A stretch of DNA of 64,000 nt from Ceratothoa steindachneri (lineage: Eukaryota; Arthropoda; Malacostraca; Isopoda; Cymothoidae), in contig OZ018321.1 in assembly GCA_963969495.1 (NCBI GenBank), positions 109,512,333-109,576,332 of the forward strand, given 5' to 3'. Both the position numbers and the translations under genes were made by a program. The notes beneath the pieces were generated by a model. The model was not told the DNA's origin and ran no database searches. It was given only the letters and a program-made list of their open reading frames with translations. Below, piece after piece: positions 32,791-44,030 of this stretch (its first letter is position 1; every line of letters starts with the position of its first letter).

Positions 32791-33111
32791 AGACGCCACG
32801 TCAGGATCCTTTTATTCCCCCCCCTTCGGCTGGAACTCGCCAGCGGACCGAGAATTCCTTCACGTCGACTTCCTCTGCACCACTAGTATAAAATTACGTA
32901 AGCCGAACGTTACCTTTGAGTATTTAACCCTTTTGTCAATTCTATCCTGTGCTTTAAATGGCTTAGCGAACCATCCCAATCTCTTTAACTTTATATTTGT
33001 TTTACCTTTTTAAATCTTTTAATCCTCGGATTAGCCCGAGCCCCCACGACCCTTTCCATTCTCTGTTTATGTCAATATTTTCCGTTTTGTGTATTGTTGA
33101 TAGTTATTATT

Positions 33112-33117
33112 AATAAA
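33112..33117 (+). terminator. Polyadenylation signal in putative LTR
   Basis: AATAAA about 220 bases after the TATA box, as expected in the R region of an LTR. Confidence 0.5.
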
Positions 33118-33219
33118 ACTCTATTTTATTAATGATAGCAATATTATTATCCTTGAGCTCAGTTCCACTTCTTAAGCATATCGAAGATACATAATATCAG
33201 GCCGCCAGACATCCACGCA

Positions 33220-34827
33220 CTCTAAAGATAATTAAAAAAGTTCCCTCAACGAATAGTTATATATGGTATATCGTCTAGAGTCCATTCTACGACACTTAGC
33301 TTCATTATTTTGTAGCGGTGTAATCTTGTACTGGCAAATGATTTGCGTTGCAGGAAAATTTGGTTCCCTTACATGCACTGCCCCCTTTCCCAATGCATCG
33401 TGCAACCTCTTTTGAAGTTGATTTTTCTTATCAAACTTTAACAACTTTCAAATATTCAAATCATTTTTCACCCATTTCTACAACTAACGAGACAATTTAG
33501 GACAACTCGTCTCAAAGCATCTTTAGGAAAAAACAAAATCTCCCAGAATTTGCTGCATAACTTAAAAGCCTTTTATTAACCAGTAAAGCTTAGCCCACTT
33601 AAATGGAAGGGGAGGTTAATATTAACATGGTCGTTTAGTACTGAGAGTGTATTACAACATAAACTCGGAAAAATACCTCTCCACCTTCGAAAATGACTTC
33701 TTTAAGTTTTCTCCAGTAATCAGATGGTAAAAAATACCACCTTATTTAGGAAGGATGGTGCTCCATCCCACATAGCCTAAAAGACCGAGTGGCAGTAGAA
33801 GAACGTGAATAGAAGACTTCCTTCGCCAACCTAGTCTCCTGGTATAAATGAACACCATTGAACACACCGTTGGGGCATAGTGGACAGAGTAGTGCGAAAA
33901 AAGCCACGAAAACCAACATCAAAAGCAGATTTATTCATAATTTTAATGGTTAACTGGGTAGAAATCCAACAGGAAACAATTTCTGAACTCAATGGTACGA
34001 TGCCTAAAAGGGTTAATGCATTAAACTACTAAATACTAGATTTAGTATTTAAATGGCATCTATTTACTTGAGATGTTTGTGTACATAAAAAAAAATGTAG
34101 TCATAACTCAGCAAGCTCCAACATACGGGGTTTTGAACTCGTGCCTCGTTCTTCAACGATTGAAGGGAGGCACATGAATCTTGGGTGCTTCGAAAAGGGC
34201 ACGAACGGCCGCGCACTAACGCACACGGTGAAAGGTACTCGGTATTGGCAGTCGATCGAAAAATGATTATTCAGGGTCATAGAGTATACATGATATGCTG
34301 GGAAGGTCCGTTTTAGCAGATACCAGGCGGATAGAGTGGGGTAGGTAAAGGAGGAAAACCGACTGGTAAGTTCGCCAATAGCAAACCCATTTGATCTTCA
34401 ATGCCTCGAATGGAAAACCATATCGCCAAACGGAATTTTGGATTTGGTAAAGAAAATAAAACAAAAACTAAAAGGCAGAATGCTCTACAAATGAGTTTCG
34501 TACACAAAGCGGTGGTGCAAATAAGGAGAAAATAAAAATGGGTGGAAGAAGCAGGCCGATAGGGGCCAAAGGAGGAGACTAGTGGCGGTGCTTGGGAGCG
34601 GAAGGGACCAGTTTCCGTTCTGTAACGATGACGGGGGCCTTAGGATAAAATGAGGGAAGAAAATGTATGTAGTTTAACGAAGGAAAACTTAAGATTAGGA
34701 ATGAAAGCTCTTTATGAGTCAAAATGCCCTTGTTGTATCACACAATTTCACTTCCCCCCCCCCCTCCGCAATAACACACTGCCTATCTATGTACGCCAAT
34801 GGCAGCGCGCGTGAACGCCGACTACTC

Positions 34828-34831
<4 letters not shown>
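33220..34831. other. AT-rich unique DNA
   Basis: No gene is recognised. A short palindrome, CTTCAA-CGA-TTGAAG (34153-34167), lies beside a weak tRNA box-B-like string on the minus strand (GAGTTCAAAACCCC near 34130). This is too little to call a SINE. Confidence 0.35.

Positions 34832-34909
<78 letters not shown>
34832..34909. repeat. Compound (TA)n(GA)n microsatellite
   Basis: TA tract 34832-34882, GA tract 34883-34909. The order and composition are the same as at 1292-1361. Confidence 0.95.
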
Positions 34910-34912
<3 letters not shown>

Positions 34913-34959
34913 AAATGAAAGAGGGAGATATAGAGAGGAGAGAATAAATATACATTAAA

Positions 34960-35160
34960 ACGCGCATTTAGCCAACTAATTAGATGATAATCCTAATGAT
35001 GACATGATAATCATAATAAATAATTAAATGATAAACATAAAATGATTACATGCTAATCATAATAGAGGATTAGATGATAATCCTAATAAATGATTAGATG
35101 ATGATCATAATAAATAATTACATTATTTTATTATAATAAATGACAATAATTATAATAAAT
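34960..35160. repeat. AT-rich degenerate tandem repeat
   Basis: Repeating variants of 'gatgataatcctaataa' and 'atgatcataataaataatta' at irregular spacing. Confidence 0.7.
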
Positions 35161-36540
35161 AAGCTTGACTATCATCGCTGAGATCCTCAATTTCTAACCT
35201 CGAAGACGTTCCAGTTTCCCCCCCCATTATACATCAACACTTTAACTTCCTCTCACCATCACTTTTCTATATAACCCATATCGGGGGCTCGGGGGTTGTT
35301 AGTCGTCACAAATTTATGGAGGGTTTTATTCGTGAGCCTGGGTTACAGGTAAGGGGTCTCATCGTCGAGTTTGCCCTGACTCCCAAAGTTTTTTCGGGGA
35401 ATCCGTTTATAGGCTGGGTTCGAAAGGTAACTTGGTTATCACTGGGTTAAAGGAAGGACTCGAAAGGAAAACGGTGTTTTGTAGGCTTTATTCTTGGCTT
35501 AGGTCTACCTTAATTGGGGCAAGCAAGATAGTAACTTTACCTCTATGTTAGATAGTTGGGTCTAGGACGGACTCGTTACGCTTATTATTAATAAGCAGAA
35601 TGATTAATAATCATGAGAATGTTTCGACGCGTCTATTTATACCACCTCCAATTAAGGGGGCGTGACTTCTTTTATCCTAATCTGGACGCGGGGCGGAGCT
35701 CATATGGTTATAAGTATGTTCGTTTGTTCCTTTTTTGAGATTGCTGGGCGGAGTCAAAGTGTGTGTGTGTGTGTGTGTGTGTTTCAATGTAGACACATTT
35801 GGCCCATCCGGACTGGCAACGATAGCAGGTGATAGGAAAGTTGATTTTGTCGTTTCGCAGTTCCACGTCAACTTTAGCTGGTCAAACCCAACTCCGTTCC
35901 GGCTGCCTCGTTATCTTGTATCGAAAGCTTAGGCTCGCGGGTGTATGTTTGTATTCGCGTGGGAACCTCTAAGTAATCGCTTGCCTTCTTACACTAATGT
36001 TTTTCTTAATGCATGCACAATTGTAATATAAGTATTTCGATCTATTCTACATTGGTTCATTGCTACTACATGACATGTTATTTCAGTAGTTAATATGTGT
36101 GCCCAATTTCAAGACTTCATAGGTAAAACAAGGTGCTCATTTGTGAGGCTCCCCGTTGAGCATTCTTCACCTTACAATTCGGGCGTCGCTACACCCATTT
36201 CAAAAGCCGTTAGTAGATGCCATCGTGGTCTTTGCATATCAGAGGCCTCCTGCACTGAATCATAAGTGAGATTATGAAAAATATTTCACTTCCTTCCGAG
36301 ATATGATATGCGCATGCGCGTGGTGAGATGCTGTGTTGAGTATAGGGAGAGCTCAAACGTGAAATTAGGAAACAACTATTTAATATGGTCGCTAGTGGGT
36401 TACATCCTCCTCTTCCATCCAAGGACCGCTTTCTCGAGAGCGACTTCAAAGGTTCTCGCTGAATTAGGAGGCGGAAGCCGCGTCGGGCGCAACGGCTACT
36501 TTCTTCTTCAGACAAGAACCATAACTTAGGTAGCACTTGA
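35161..36540. other. Unique DNA with a (GT)n run
   Basis: (GT)n at 35759-35782. No coding sequence recognised. Confidence 0.4.
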
Positions 36541-36773
36541 AGTTACAGGTGAAGATGAACTTAGCAGTGAAGTGAAGTTGAGAATGAATACGAAGTTAGT
36601 AGTGAAGTCGAAGTTAGGAGCGAATATGAAGTTACGAGTAGAGATAAGGTTAAAGGTTAAGATGAAGTATGGAGTGAGGATGAAGTTAGGGGTGAGGGTT
36701 AAGTAACGAGTGAAGACAAAGTTAGGGGCAAAGACGAAGCTACGAGTGCAGATGAAGATAAAGTTAGAAGTGA
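36541..36773. repeat. 18-bp minisatellite, left block
   Basis: Degenerate units of GAAGTTAGGAGTGAAGAC type. The array resumes at 43720 on the other side of a LINE-A copy. Confidence 0.85.
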
Positions 36774-37005
36774 TTTTTAAAAAAAAATTTAAGAGCCCAT
36801 TTGGCGACTGCCAAAGTCGCCATAATCACACCACAGCCTACTAGTAGGTTAGATTAAAAAACAAATAAAAATATATAAATAACAAATAACAAAGATCGGA
36901 AAAAGGAAAGACTAAAAAGAACAGCAACTAAAAAAAAAGAAAGATAAGGAACCACGCTCCAGTGTCAGGGATAGGTCCGCTCCCCTTGGCGCGGAAACAT
37001 GCGAC

Positions 37006-37800
37006 CTACAACAAAGAATCAAATAAAATGAAGGATGCGAGCATCTTCCAAAAAGTGGTATAGTCCGCAAGTCTGTGTACAAGCGGTAGTGACCACGCTA
37101 GGTAACGTGCGCCAAGACCCACCAGACTAGGATATTGAACAGGAAGTGTCGAACAGTCTGGGGGATAACGCAGTCGTCGCAATAAGGCGCAAGCGAGCGC
37201 TCCATCAAATGGCGGTGTGTCCAATTAGGAGACGACAGAAAGCAACCTGAAGTGGTCGCGGCATTGGGGGAAGGGGGAGGTCTATGGGAACAGTAGCGGC
37301 GCAATGGCACGCAACTGTAGTTCCCATCGACCGTCTCGGATCTTCTTTGTCAAGCAGCGCGGAGGGCTGGCCGTATTCTTGTGAAGAAGAGGGGTGAAGA
37401 AGAGGGGAAATACTGGTCTGGTCGTCCAGTCCTCGCAGTCTTAGGCGGCACAAATCAGCACGCTCGTTCAATGCAATTCCCACATGTCCAGGCACCCATC
37501 AGAATATAATTTCGACCTCCGCGAGGCTCGCCAAAACCGTGGCGTCACGGATATCACAAGCCAGGGAGTGGAGTTCCAATGCCCCGAGAGAACTTAGGGC
37601 GCTTTATGTGTCGCTATAAATCACAATCCGGGCACGTCGCTTTATCTCCCGTACCGAGCGGTGTATTGAAACCAGCTCGGCATAGCCTCGTTGAATTAAA
37701 CATAGGGGATACGGCGTGGACTTGGGACTCAGAGCGATGCGTATACACTGGCAGGGATCCAGCGTGACACGGAGTTTCCTTCAGAAAGGCCGAACGCAAT
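37006..37800 (-). pseudogene. LINE-A RNase H and C-terminus, decayed
   Basis: Short frames retain FRHFLF..P (C-terminal motif) and PGHVGIALNERAD near 37460-37495. The YTDGS site reads YTHRS near 37745, so the catalytic Asp is gone. Multiple frameshifts. Confidence 0.75.
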
Positions 37801-37999
37801 ACTCCCAGCGCTGTAGAAACTTGAAGAGCAGAGGGGGGGGCGACAAATAGTCAACGTAGGTACCGATTAGGGTGGCGTTCTGGGTAGAACCAGGGGTGCA
37901 ACCGGCCCGAGAACTATACCAAGTTATCGAAGGAGTTTCCTAGCCATAAATCCAAAAGGCTTAGTGTATGACTGGCGTCTCTCTCAGTGTTCAGGCGAA

Positions 38000-40475
38000 G
38001 GTCGTTGTGGTGGATCGAGTCCACTTTCCGCAATACACCCTCAGCTGCGGATGCATTTAACTCGCAGAACCCGTAGTCGAGCTTGGAACGAACAAAGGAC
38101 CGATGAAAGGTAAGGCACTAGACCTATCAGCACCCCAGGGGCTGAACGTCAAGGAACGAAGAATATCTATGGAACAGGTACATGAGGCACTAAGGCTGCG
38201 AATGAGCCTCCCAGGTGAGGCGTCGGTCAAATACAAGACCAAAGAAATGGTGCGAGTCCACCACTTCCAGGCGCACCCCATTAAGAAACAAATCTGGGTC
38301 GGGGTGGAGCCGTGGATGGCGGCAGAAGTGCACCACCTTAGTCTTGGGCAAAGAAAACCGAAACATGTGCGCTTCAGCAAAGTGAGAGACACGGTTCAAT
38401 GCCTCTTGGAGTCGAAGTCCAGAGTTGGCATCTGGGCCGTGCTAAAAGAGATCGAAAGGTCGTCAACGTAAAGCGTAGCGAGAACATCTGCCGGCAGCAC
38501 CGAGGTGATGCCGTTGATGCTCAGGGCAAAGAGTGTGATAATAAGGACACTTCCCTGCTCCATTTGGCCGAAGAGAGCTCTCCCCACCCGTACGCAGAAT
38601 CATGGAGAGTCTCTATGATACTGTATCGCCATGCGGTATCATAGGCCTTCTCCAGATCGAAAAACACCGTGGCGTAGTGCTGTCTACGAAGGAAGGCCTC
38701 GCAGACAGCGTTTTTCAGTCGGAGCAGAGCATCCGAAGTGGAACTTACGAAAGCCGCACTGTGCAGAAGACAGATGGCCTCCGCTACCAGAAAAAAAGGC
38801 TAATCTAACATTTACTCATTTCTCCATCAACTTGCAGATAAAAGAGGTTAGAGAAATTGGGCAGAAACCGGTCGGAGTAGAGTGATCTCTCCCCGGTTTG
38901 CGAAAGGCGAGCACAGTAGCGATTCACCAGGAATCCGGGAGGAAACCCTCCACCCAGATTCTGTTGAACAAATCTAACAGAAAGGCCATGGCTCACTCAC
39001 CCAGGTGTCGAAGCATGGCGTACGGGACATCGTCCGGACCATGGGCGGTGTCTGCGAACGAAGCAAAAGCGGAACGCAACTCACTCACAGTAAACCTGTC
39101 GTTGAAGGGTTCTCCGCCTCTGGAGGTAAAGTCCAGATGGCGGCCTTCCGCCACATCACAGCGTGCATTGAATGCTAGCGCAGAAACATCCAAGCTAGAG
39201 GAAACGGAGAAAGCGGTCACAAAGAATCCGCTACGGACGCGGGGTCCGAGATTACGGTCCCATTCTCCTGGAGAACGGGAAGGCGGTCCTAAGAGAACTT
39301 GCCCCGAATCCTTTTGACTCGCTTCCACACCTCTGGTAGAGGGGTCTTCCCGTTAAGTGAAGACACGTATGCCCGCCAAGAAGAGCGGCGGGCGTGCTTC
39401 GAAATATACCGGAACCTAGCCCTAGCCCGACGGAATTCACCCACAGTGAAATCGTTCAGGGGGCGCTTATAGAGCATGTAGGTATAACGTCTGATTGAGG
39501 GCCGTCTCAAATTCGTCCGACCACCACGAGATTGGTCAGTGTGCAAAACGGCCAGACGTTATGGGAAAAGTAGTCAGGTCCACAGCGATGAGGTTGCCGG
39601 AGAACTCAACGGCCTCATCTACCGACATAAACTACTCGACTGAGATAGAGAATTCAGTCATTTCCTGAAATGCAGGCCACCGCTCCCCCGCCAAGCACCA
39701 CCGAGGTGGGCTCTCAGGCGGTAGTTGCCCTGAAAATGATATTTGAATGGGAAAGTGATCACTACCATGGAGGTCATCGACCCCCCCCCCCCAATCAAAA
39801 TCAGGCTGTGCATCCGTAGAGCAGAAAGATAGATCAAGGCAAGAAAATGAAGCGGTTCTCGGGCAGTGATGCGTAAACTTATCCACATTTAGGACACCTA
39901 TTTCAAGCTCTTCGATCAGATCAGCAAGGACTTGTACCCTCGGATTTATTGAGTAATTTTCCCAGAGAGGATTCCTGCCGTTCAAATCTCCAAGCAAGAA
40001 AAAGGGCCTCGGCAACCGTGCCAAGAAGCGGCGGAAGTCCCCTGCGTCGAAGTCAGCTGACGGTGGAATGTACGCAGAAATAATAGTATACCTCCGATCC
40101 AGGTGAAGCTTCACAGCCACTGCCTGAAAGGAGGTATCTAAAGTGAAAAGAACGGAGACATCATGCCGGGTGTAAAACGCGCATCCCCCAGCCCGGCCCC
40201 CATCTCGTGGTGGTCAGGTTGCAAAACCCTTATACCCCGGAAAGGCGGGCAGGGGGCACGCGCCTAGCATTGTCTCCTGTAGAAAAATAGCTAACGGGGA
40301 ACGGGACGAGACAAGCATCCGCAGCTCCTCCCAGTTGGCCCGGAGTCCATTGAAGGAATATGCCCTTCAGGCCTACATCGGAGGAGATGCGGGGACCCTC
40401 TTTGAAGAGAAGACCCTCACGGGAAAGGCCGTACGCTTCCCGGAGGCAGAACTCCAGGCGCTCTTGGCCGGACAA
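38000..40475 (-). pseudogene. LINE-A ORF2 endonuclease and RT, decayed
   Basis: The RT shows LATLYVDDLSISF (about 38455-38495) with YVDD intact, and an intact QCGF region near 38750, unlike the 15-33 kb copies. The endonuclease shows LLGDLNGRNPLW (about 39990) and SDHFPI (about 39755), with a C run near 39780-39792 that shifts frame. Part of the RT finger-palm link is lost near 38600. At least six indels. Confidence 0.8.
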
Positions 40476-43219
40476 AGCGCTGAAGGCACTGTCGCGTTCG
40501 AGGACTTATTGGGGGAGGTTGGGCTCGCCATGCGAGTCTTTTCCTCACCCCGCCTCGAAAACTTAGGCGGGTGTTGCGGCTACGGAGGCGGGTGTTGCGG
40601 CTACGGAGGCGGGGGGCCCTCTTTTCGAGGATCCACCGTCTCCGAGCCACTCTCTCCACCTCGGGGCGTGGGCGAAGGAGCCGAAGCTCGTTTATTGCTG
40701 TTCTCCTTTCGGGGGACAGCTTTAGGAACCCCGGAAGATAGCCTGGCGACCTACTTCAGGGGTCTTGCCTCCTGTAAGTCTAACGACTCGTTGGAGGCGC
40801 GTGGCCGTTTCGCCTTACGGGAGATGGTCACGCTGGGGAAAGAGGAAGGAGTCCTGGTTTTAGCCGGGGCTGATGGGAACCCTTTGTGCCACCAGCTTTA
40901 TCAGGGGAGCGCCTGGGTTTAGTAGAACCCACAGAAGGGCTCCAAATCAACCGTGCTCGTTGGCCTAGATGGGCCAGGAGCAGATGGTCTTTCTAACCAT
41001 TGAGGCGTAAGACGTCCAAGGCAGAGCCGGGCGCGCCAGGACCAAGTCTTAGCTTCGCCGAATGAGACTCGATCCTGGGCCTGAACGGCCAGGATTTCTT
41101 TCTCAAGGAGATATGCACCACATTGCTTCGAAGAAGTCGGGGTGCGGTTCTCCGCAATTGACACACTTGGCTACACACGATTTGGACTTATCGTGCGCGG
41201 CCTTGGAGCAATTTACACATACTTTGGGTGACCCCGAGTTTGCACGTCTACATGAACGATTCGCATGGCCGAAGCGGTGACAGTAATAGCACGGCCGCAG
41301 CAGTGGCACGAATGCCTTCACGCGGTAACGGTAACAACCGGCACGCACTGACTCAGGGAGCTTGTCACAGTCGAACGTGACGAAGAGTGTAGGGGGCGGT
41401 CTCGATCCCCCCCCCCTGTTTTCTTATCACACGTTCGACCTTGACCGCCCCATGGTCTCCCAGCTCTAAGGTGATGTCCTCACGTTTTACCCCCAGGGGA
41501 TAGTTCTGCAGTTGCCACTTGCGGTCACAATTGTTGCCTAGTTCTTATAAAAATAAAAAAAAAGCTGGCGCCTTCGAGCTCGGTATAATAATGCGATCCG
41601 GTCGCACTTTCGAGGCTATAAAAAGCCCTCCTCCTTTCAAATGGGACGTACAATAACTTTGTATGGCGCACCTCAAACCCTACAGTCTCCGCCACTCTTT
41701 ACAAATTGTAGGATTATTTTGTAATTTAATAGAGTGGCCATGTGGCTGACGCGGTTGTAGCAGTAGCACTTCCGAAGTGGCACGAAAGCTTTCACGCCGT
41801 AGCGATACAAACCGACTCAAGGAGCTTATCACAGTCTAACGTGACGAAGAGTTTAAGGGTCGGTCTCGAGGCGCCTCCCTGTTTTCTCATCATACGTTCG
41901 ATCTTGACCGCTCCTTGGCCGGCCAGCACTAATGTGATGTCATCTATAGAGTAGTCTATGAGTTCACTCGCATAAAATACTCATTTCACAAAGATCATGG
42001 TAGAGTGCGGCGTCATACTCACCGGCTTCCGTCAAGTGTCCGAAGAGGACTAATCTTGTCTGCCTCGAAGGGATCCGACTCATTCGCCAGAAGGGTCCCG
42101 TCCGAGAAATGGTTACCTTTGGGTATCTACCAATCAGGCTAGCTAGTGCTCTTCTCACTGAACATGTTGCCCTTGGACAACATGCCAACAGTGGAGCGAA
42201 TAAACAGAAAGCGTTTGAAGCCAGCGTGCTTCAAACGCCAGATAATCTTTGAATGAGGGGCCCCGACGTAATCGAAGCTCTGCACCGCATTTGCAACTTT
42301 GGTCTTTGTTAGGGACTCCCCATCCAGGAGAGCACCGGAGTTGGACGTCCAGATCTCGGCTTGGTCGTTTACGGAAACGGCAGTGGACCTGTCCGTCCCC
42401 GGAGCTCCCTGGGAGTGAAAGGAGCCTGGAGTCTTTTTCTTGTTTCCTTTCTTTTTAGGAGAGTAGGGTGCATAATGGACCCACTACTCTCCTCCGCCGG
42501 GAGGAGCCCTTAGGCCGGATGGACCGGCCTCAACAAGATCCTTCTCTGAAGTGGAGACGGTCTTGGTTGTCAAAGGCGCACCAGGTCCCTCTTTTCCTTG
42601 TGAATCATCGAGGGCCAGGGCGGTCTGAGAAGTTTGCACACCGGCAGACTTGGGTTTTGTGCTTGGCACAGAGGCTGTGTCACCTCAGGAATTATGCCCA
42701 TCTCAGTGCGAGTCCTCCATGTGCCGCCCCCCCCCCTACAAGACATGACGGATCCAATCCGAATTTCTTTTTTATCGTCTAATACCGTCAAACCGGCATC
42801 CATCAAGGAAGAGAGAGGGGCAGGTACACTGATCACCTGTAAACTCGTCCCGCATGCAAGCAGGACATTAAGGGACACGGGCCGACGGGCCCTGTTATCC
42901 CTTGCTCCCCTAAGGGAGTTGGCCCTATCGAGCCGCTCCCGGTGGGAGCGGTCTGCTATGGGCCGCCTGCCTGCTCTCTTGGCAGGCTGTGAAAGTAAGG
43001 GGGGACTGTCATTGGAAAGAGGGAGTCGCCCAAGGGCACCTCCAGAGAAGGGGGTGAGGGGGTGTCCCCAAAACCCCTAGTCTTGGGAGAGGAGTACGCC
43101 TCTTTTCCGGTCAGAGAAATTTGAAGGCGCCCCTGAGAAATCACAGGGTGGAACCTCCTTTTCTGCTGTGGAGCTGCCCGAGGGGGATTATTTAAATGAA
43201 AAATTTCATCATTGGGCAT
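40417..43219 (-). pseudogene. LINE-A ORF1, decayed, partly duplicated
   Basis: The start at 43219 (MPNDEIFH) matches the ORF1 starts elsewhere. CCHC knuckles lie at about 41125-41290 (CYYCHRFGHANRSC, CVNCSKAAHDKSKSC, CVNCGEPHPD). The stretch from knuckle 1 back to LELADHGA is present twice, at about 41262-41482 and again at 41741-41950, on either side of unrelated DNA. Many frameshifts. Confidence 0.75.
41483..41740. other. Unrelated 258-bp segment between duplicated LINE-A pieces
   Basis: No similarity to LINE-A. It contains GGCTATAAAAAGCCC, a TATA-like string flanked by a short palindrome (41613-41627). It could be a fragment of another element or the original DNA between two LINE pieces. 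Confidence 0.5.
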
Positions 43220-43719
43220 GGTGACCCTATAAAATTCACGGGACGCAAAAGCTGATCATCCCACGGATTAGCCCGCTCTGCGAGTAGTGAATACGGGATC
43301 GGCAAAGCCAGCTGCCGGAATTCAAGACCACTCCTCCCGCCCAGTGGCGAGTCAGTCCTTCGGCATGACGTCTCTACCTTGGGCTGGGCCAAAAATTGAT
43401 AGGGTAGGAAAGGAGAGAAAGGGGATGTGAGGAACGTGAGGGTTGGGATGAGGCAGGTTGTTAAAAACCTACCACCTTAAACCGGAGCTCAGGGGTGAGA
43501 TGGAGTTGTCCCCTTCCCCCTCAGCCCCGATCCGGGAAGGTTGGGTGAAAAAAAGCTGGTCGGCGTCTACGCTGTGAAATTAGAGGTCGACCAGAGAAAG
43601 TTGTATGGAAAGTGAGGGAGTAGGGTAAGAAGAGAGGGTGTCAGAAAGAGGCTAAGCTGGGGCCGGACGGGGGTCGAGTCCCGTCGGTCAGGAAAACAAA
43701 TCTCCGTGCTCCTTCAGGG

Positions 43720-44030
43720 AAGTTAGGAGCGACGAAAATGAAGTTAAGAGTGAAGACGAAGTTAGAAGTGAAGATGAAATTACGAGTGAAGACGAAGTTA
43801 GGAGTGAATACGAAGTTAGGAATGAGGATGAAATTATGAGTGAAGACGAAGTTAGGAGTGAAGACGAAGTTAGGAGTGAAGATGAAATTAGGACTGAAGA
43901 TGAAATTAGGACTGAATACGAAGTTACGAATGAATATGAAGTTGAGTGAAGACGAAGCTAAGGGTGAAGATGAAGTTAGGATTGACGACGAAGTAAGAAG
44001 TACAGATGAAGTTAGGGTTCAATATTGAAG
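43720..44030. repeat. 18-bp minisatellite, right block
   Basis: About 17 units of 18 bp, ga(a/c)gaagtta(g/c)gagtga type. Being a multiple of three, it gives long open frames with six-residue repeats (KLGVKT, DEVRSE). These are by-products, not evidence for a gene. Confidence 0.9.

Larger units (their letters stand above)
32028..33219 (+). mobile_element. Putative LTR, intact 1.19-kb copy (empty LINE site)
   Basis: GAGTCAATG.. to ..CACGCA, with the leading T replaced at the junction with LINE-A. It holds five dyad repeats (about 32403-32790), TATAAAA at 32887-32893 and AATAAA at 33112-33117. ACCTTTTTAA at 33004-33013 is uninterrupted. This copy therefore shows the pre-insertion state of the site that carries LINE-A at 15664 and 24683. 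The right flank is CTCTA; no matching left flank exists, so it is not a simple solo LTR with target duplication. Confidence 0.7.
36774..43719 (-). mobile_element. Old full-length LINE-A splitting a minisatellite
   Basis: The 3' tail begins at 36774 and the 5' end is at about 43719 (..ccttcaggg). It contains all LINE-A parts in order but with many frameshifts, so it is older than the 15-33 kb copies. AAGTTAGAAGTGA before it (36761-36773) and AAGTTAGGAGCGA after it (43720-43732) differ by two bases and may be a 13-bp target duplication, although the minisatellite context makes this ambiguous. About 258 bp of unrelated DNA (41483-41740) interrupts it. Confidence 0.85.

Noticed and set aside
24468..33219. 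A large DNA transposon with 215-bp terminal inverted repeats
   Set aside because: The inverted ends looked like TIRs at first, but they are the 3' ends of an LTR in opposite orientation, and no target duplication flanks the block.
34110..34180. tRNA-like box B and palindrome on the minus strand
   Set aside because: Box B is poor (GAGTTCAAAACCCC) and no A box or tail was found; too weak for a SINE call.
43840..44028. 62-codon lysine-rich repeat protein
   Set aside because: By-product of an 18-bp minisatellite that happens to keep frame.
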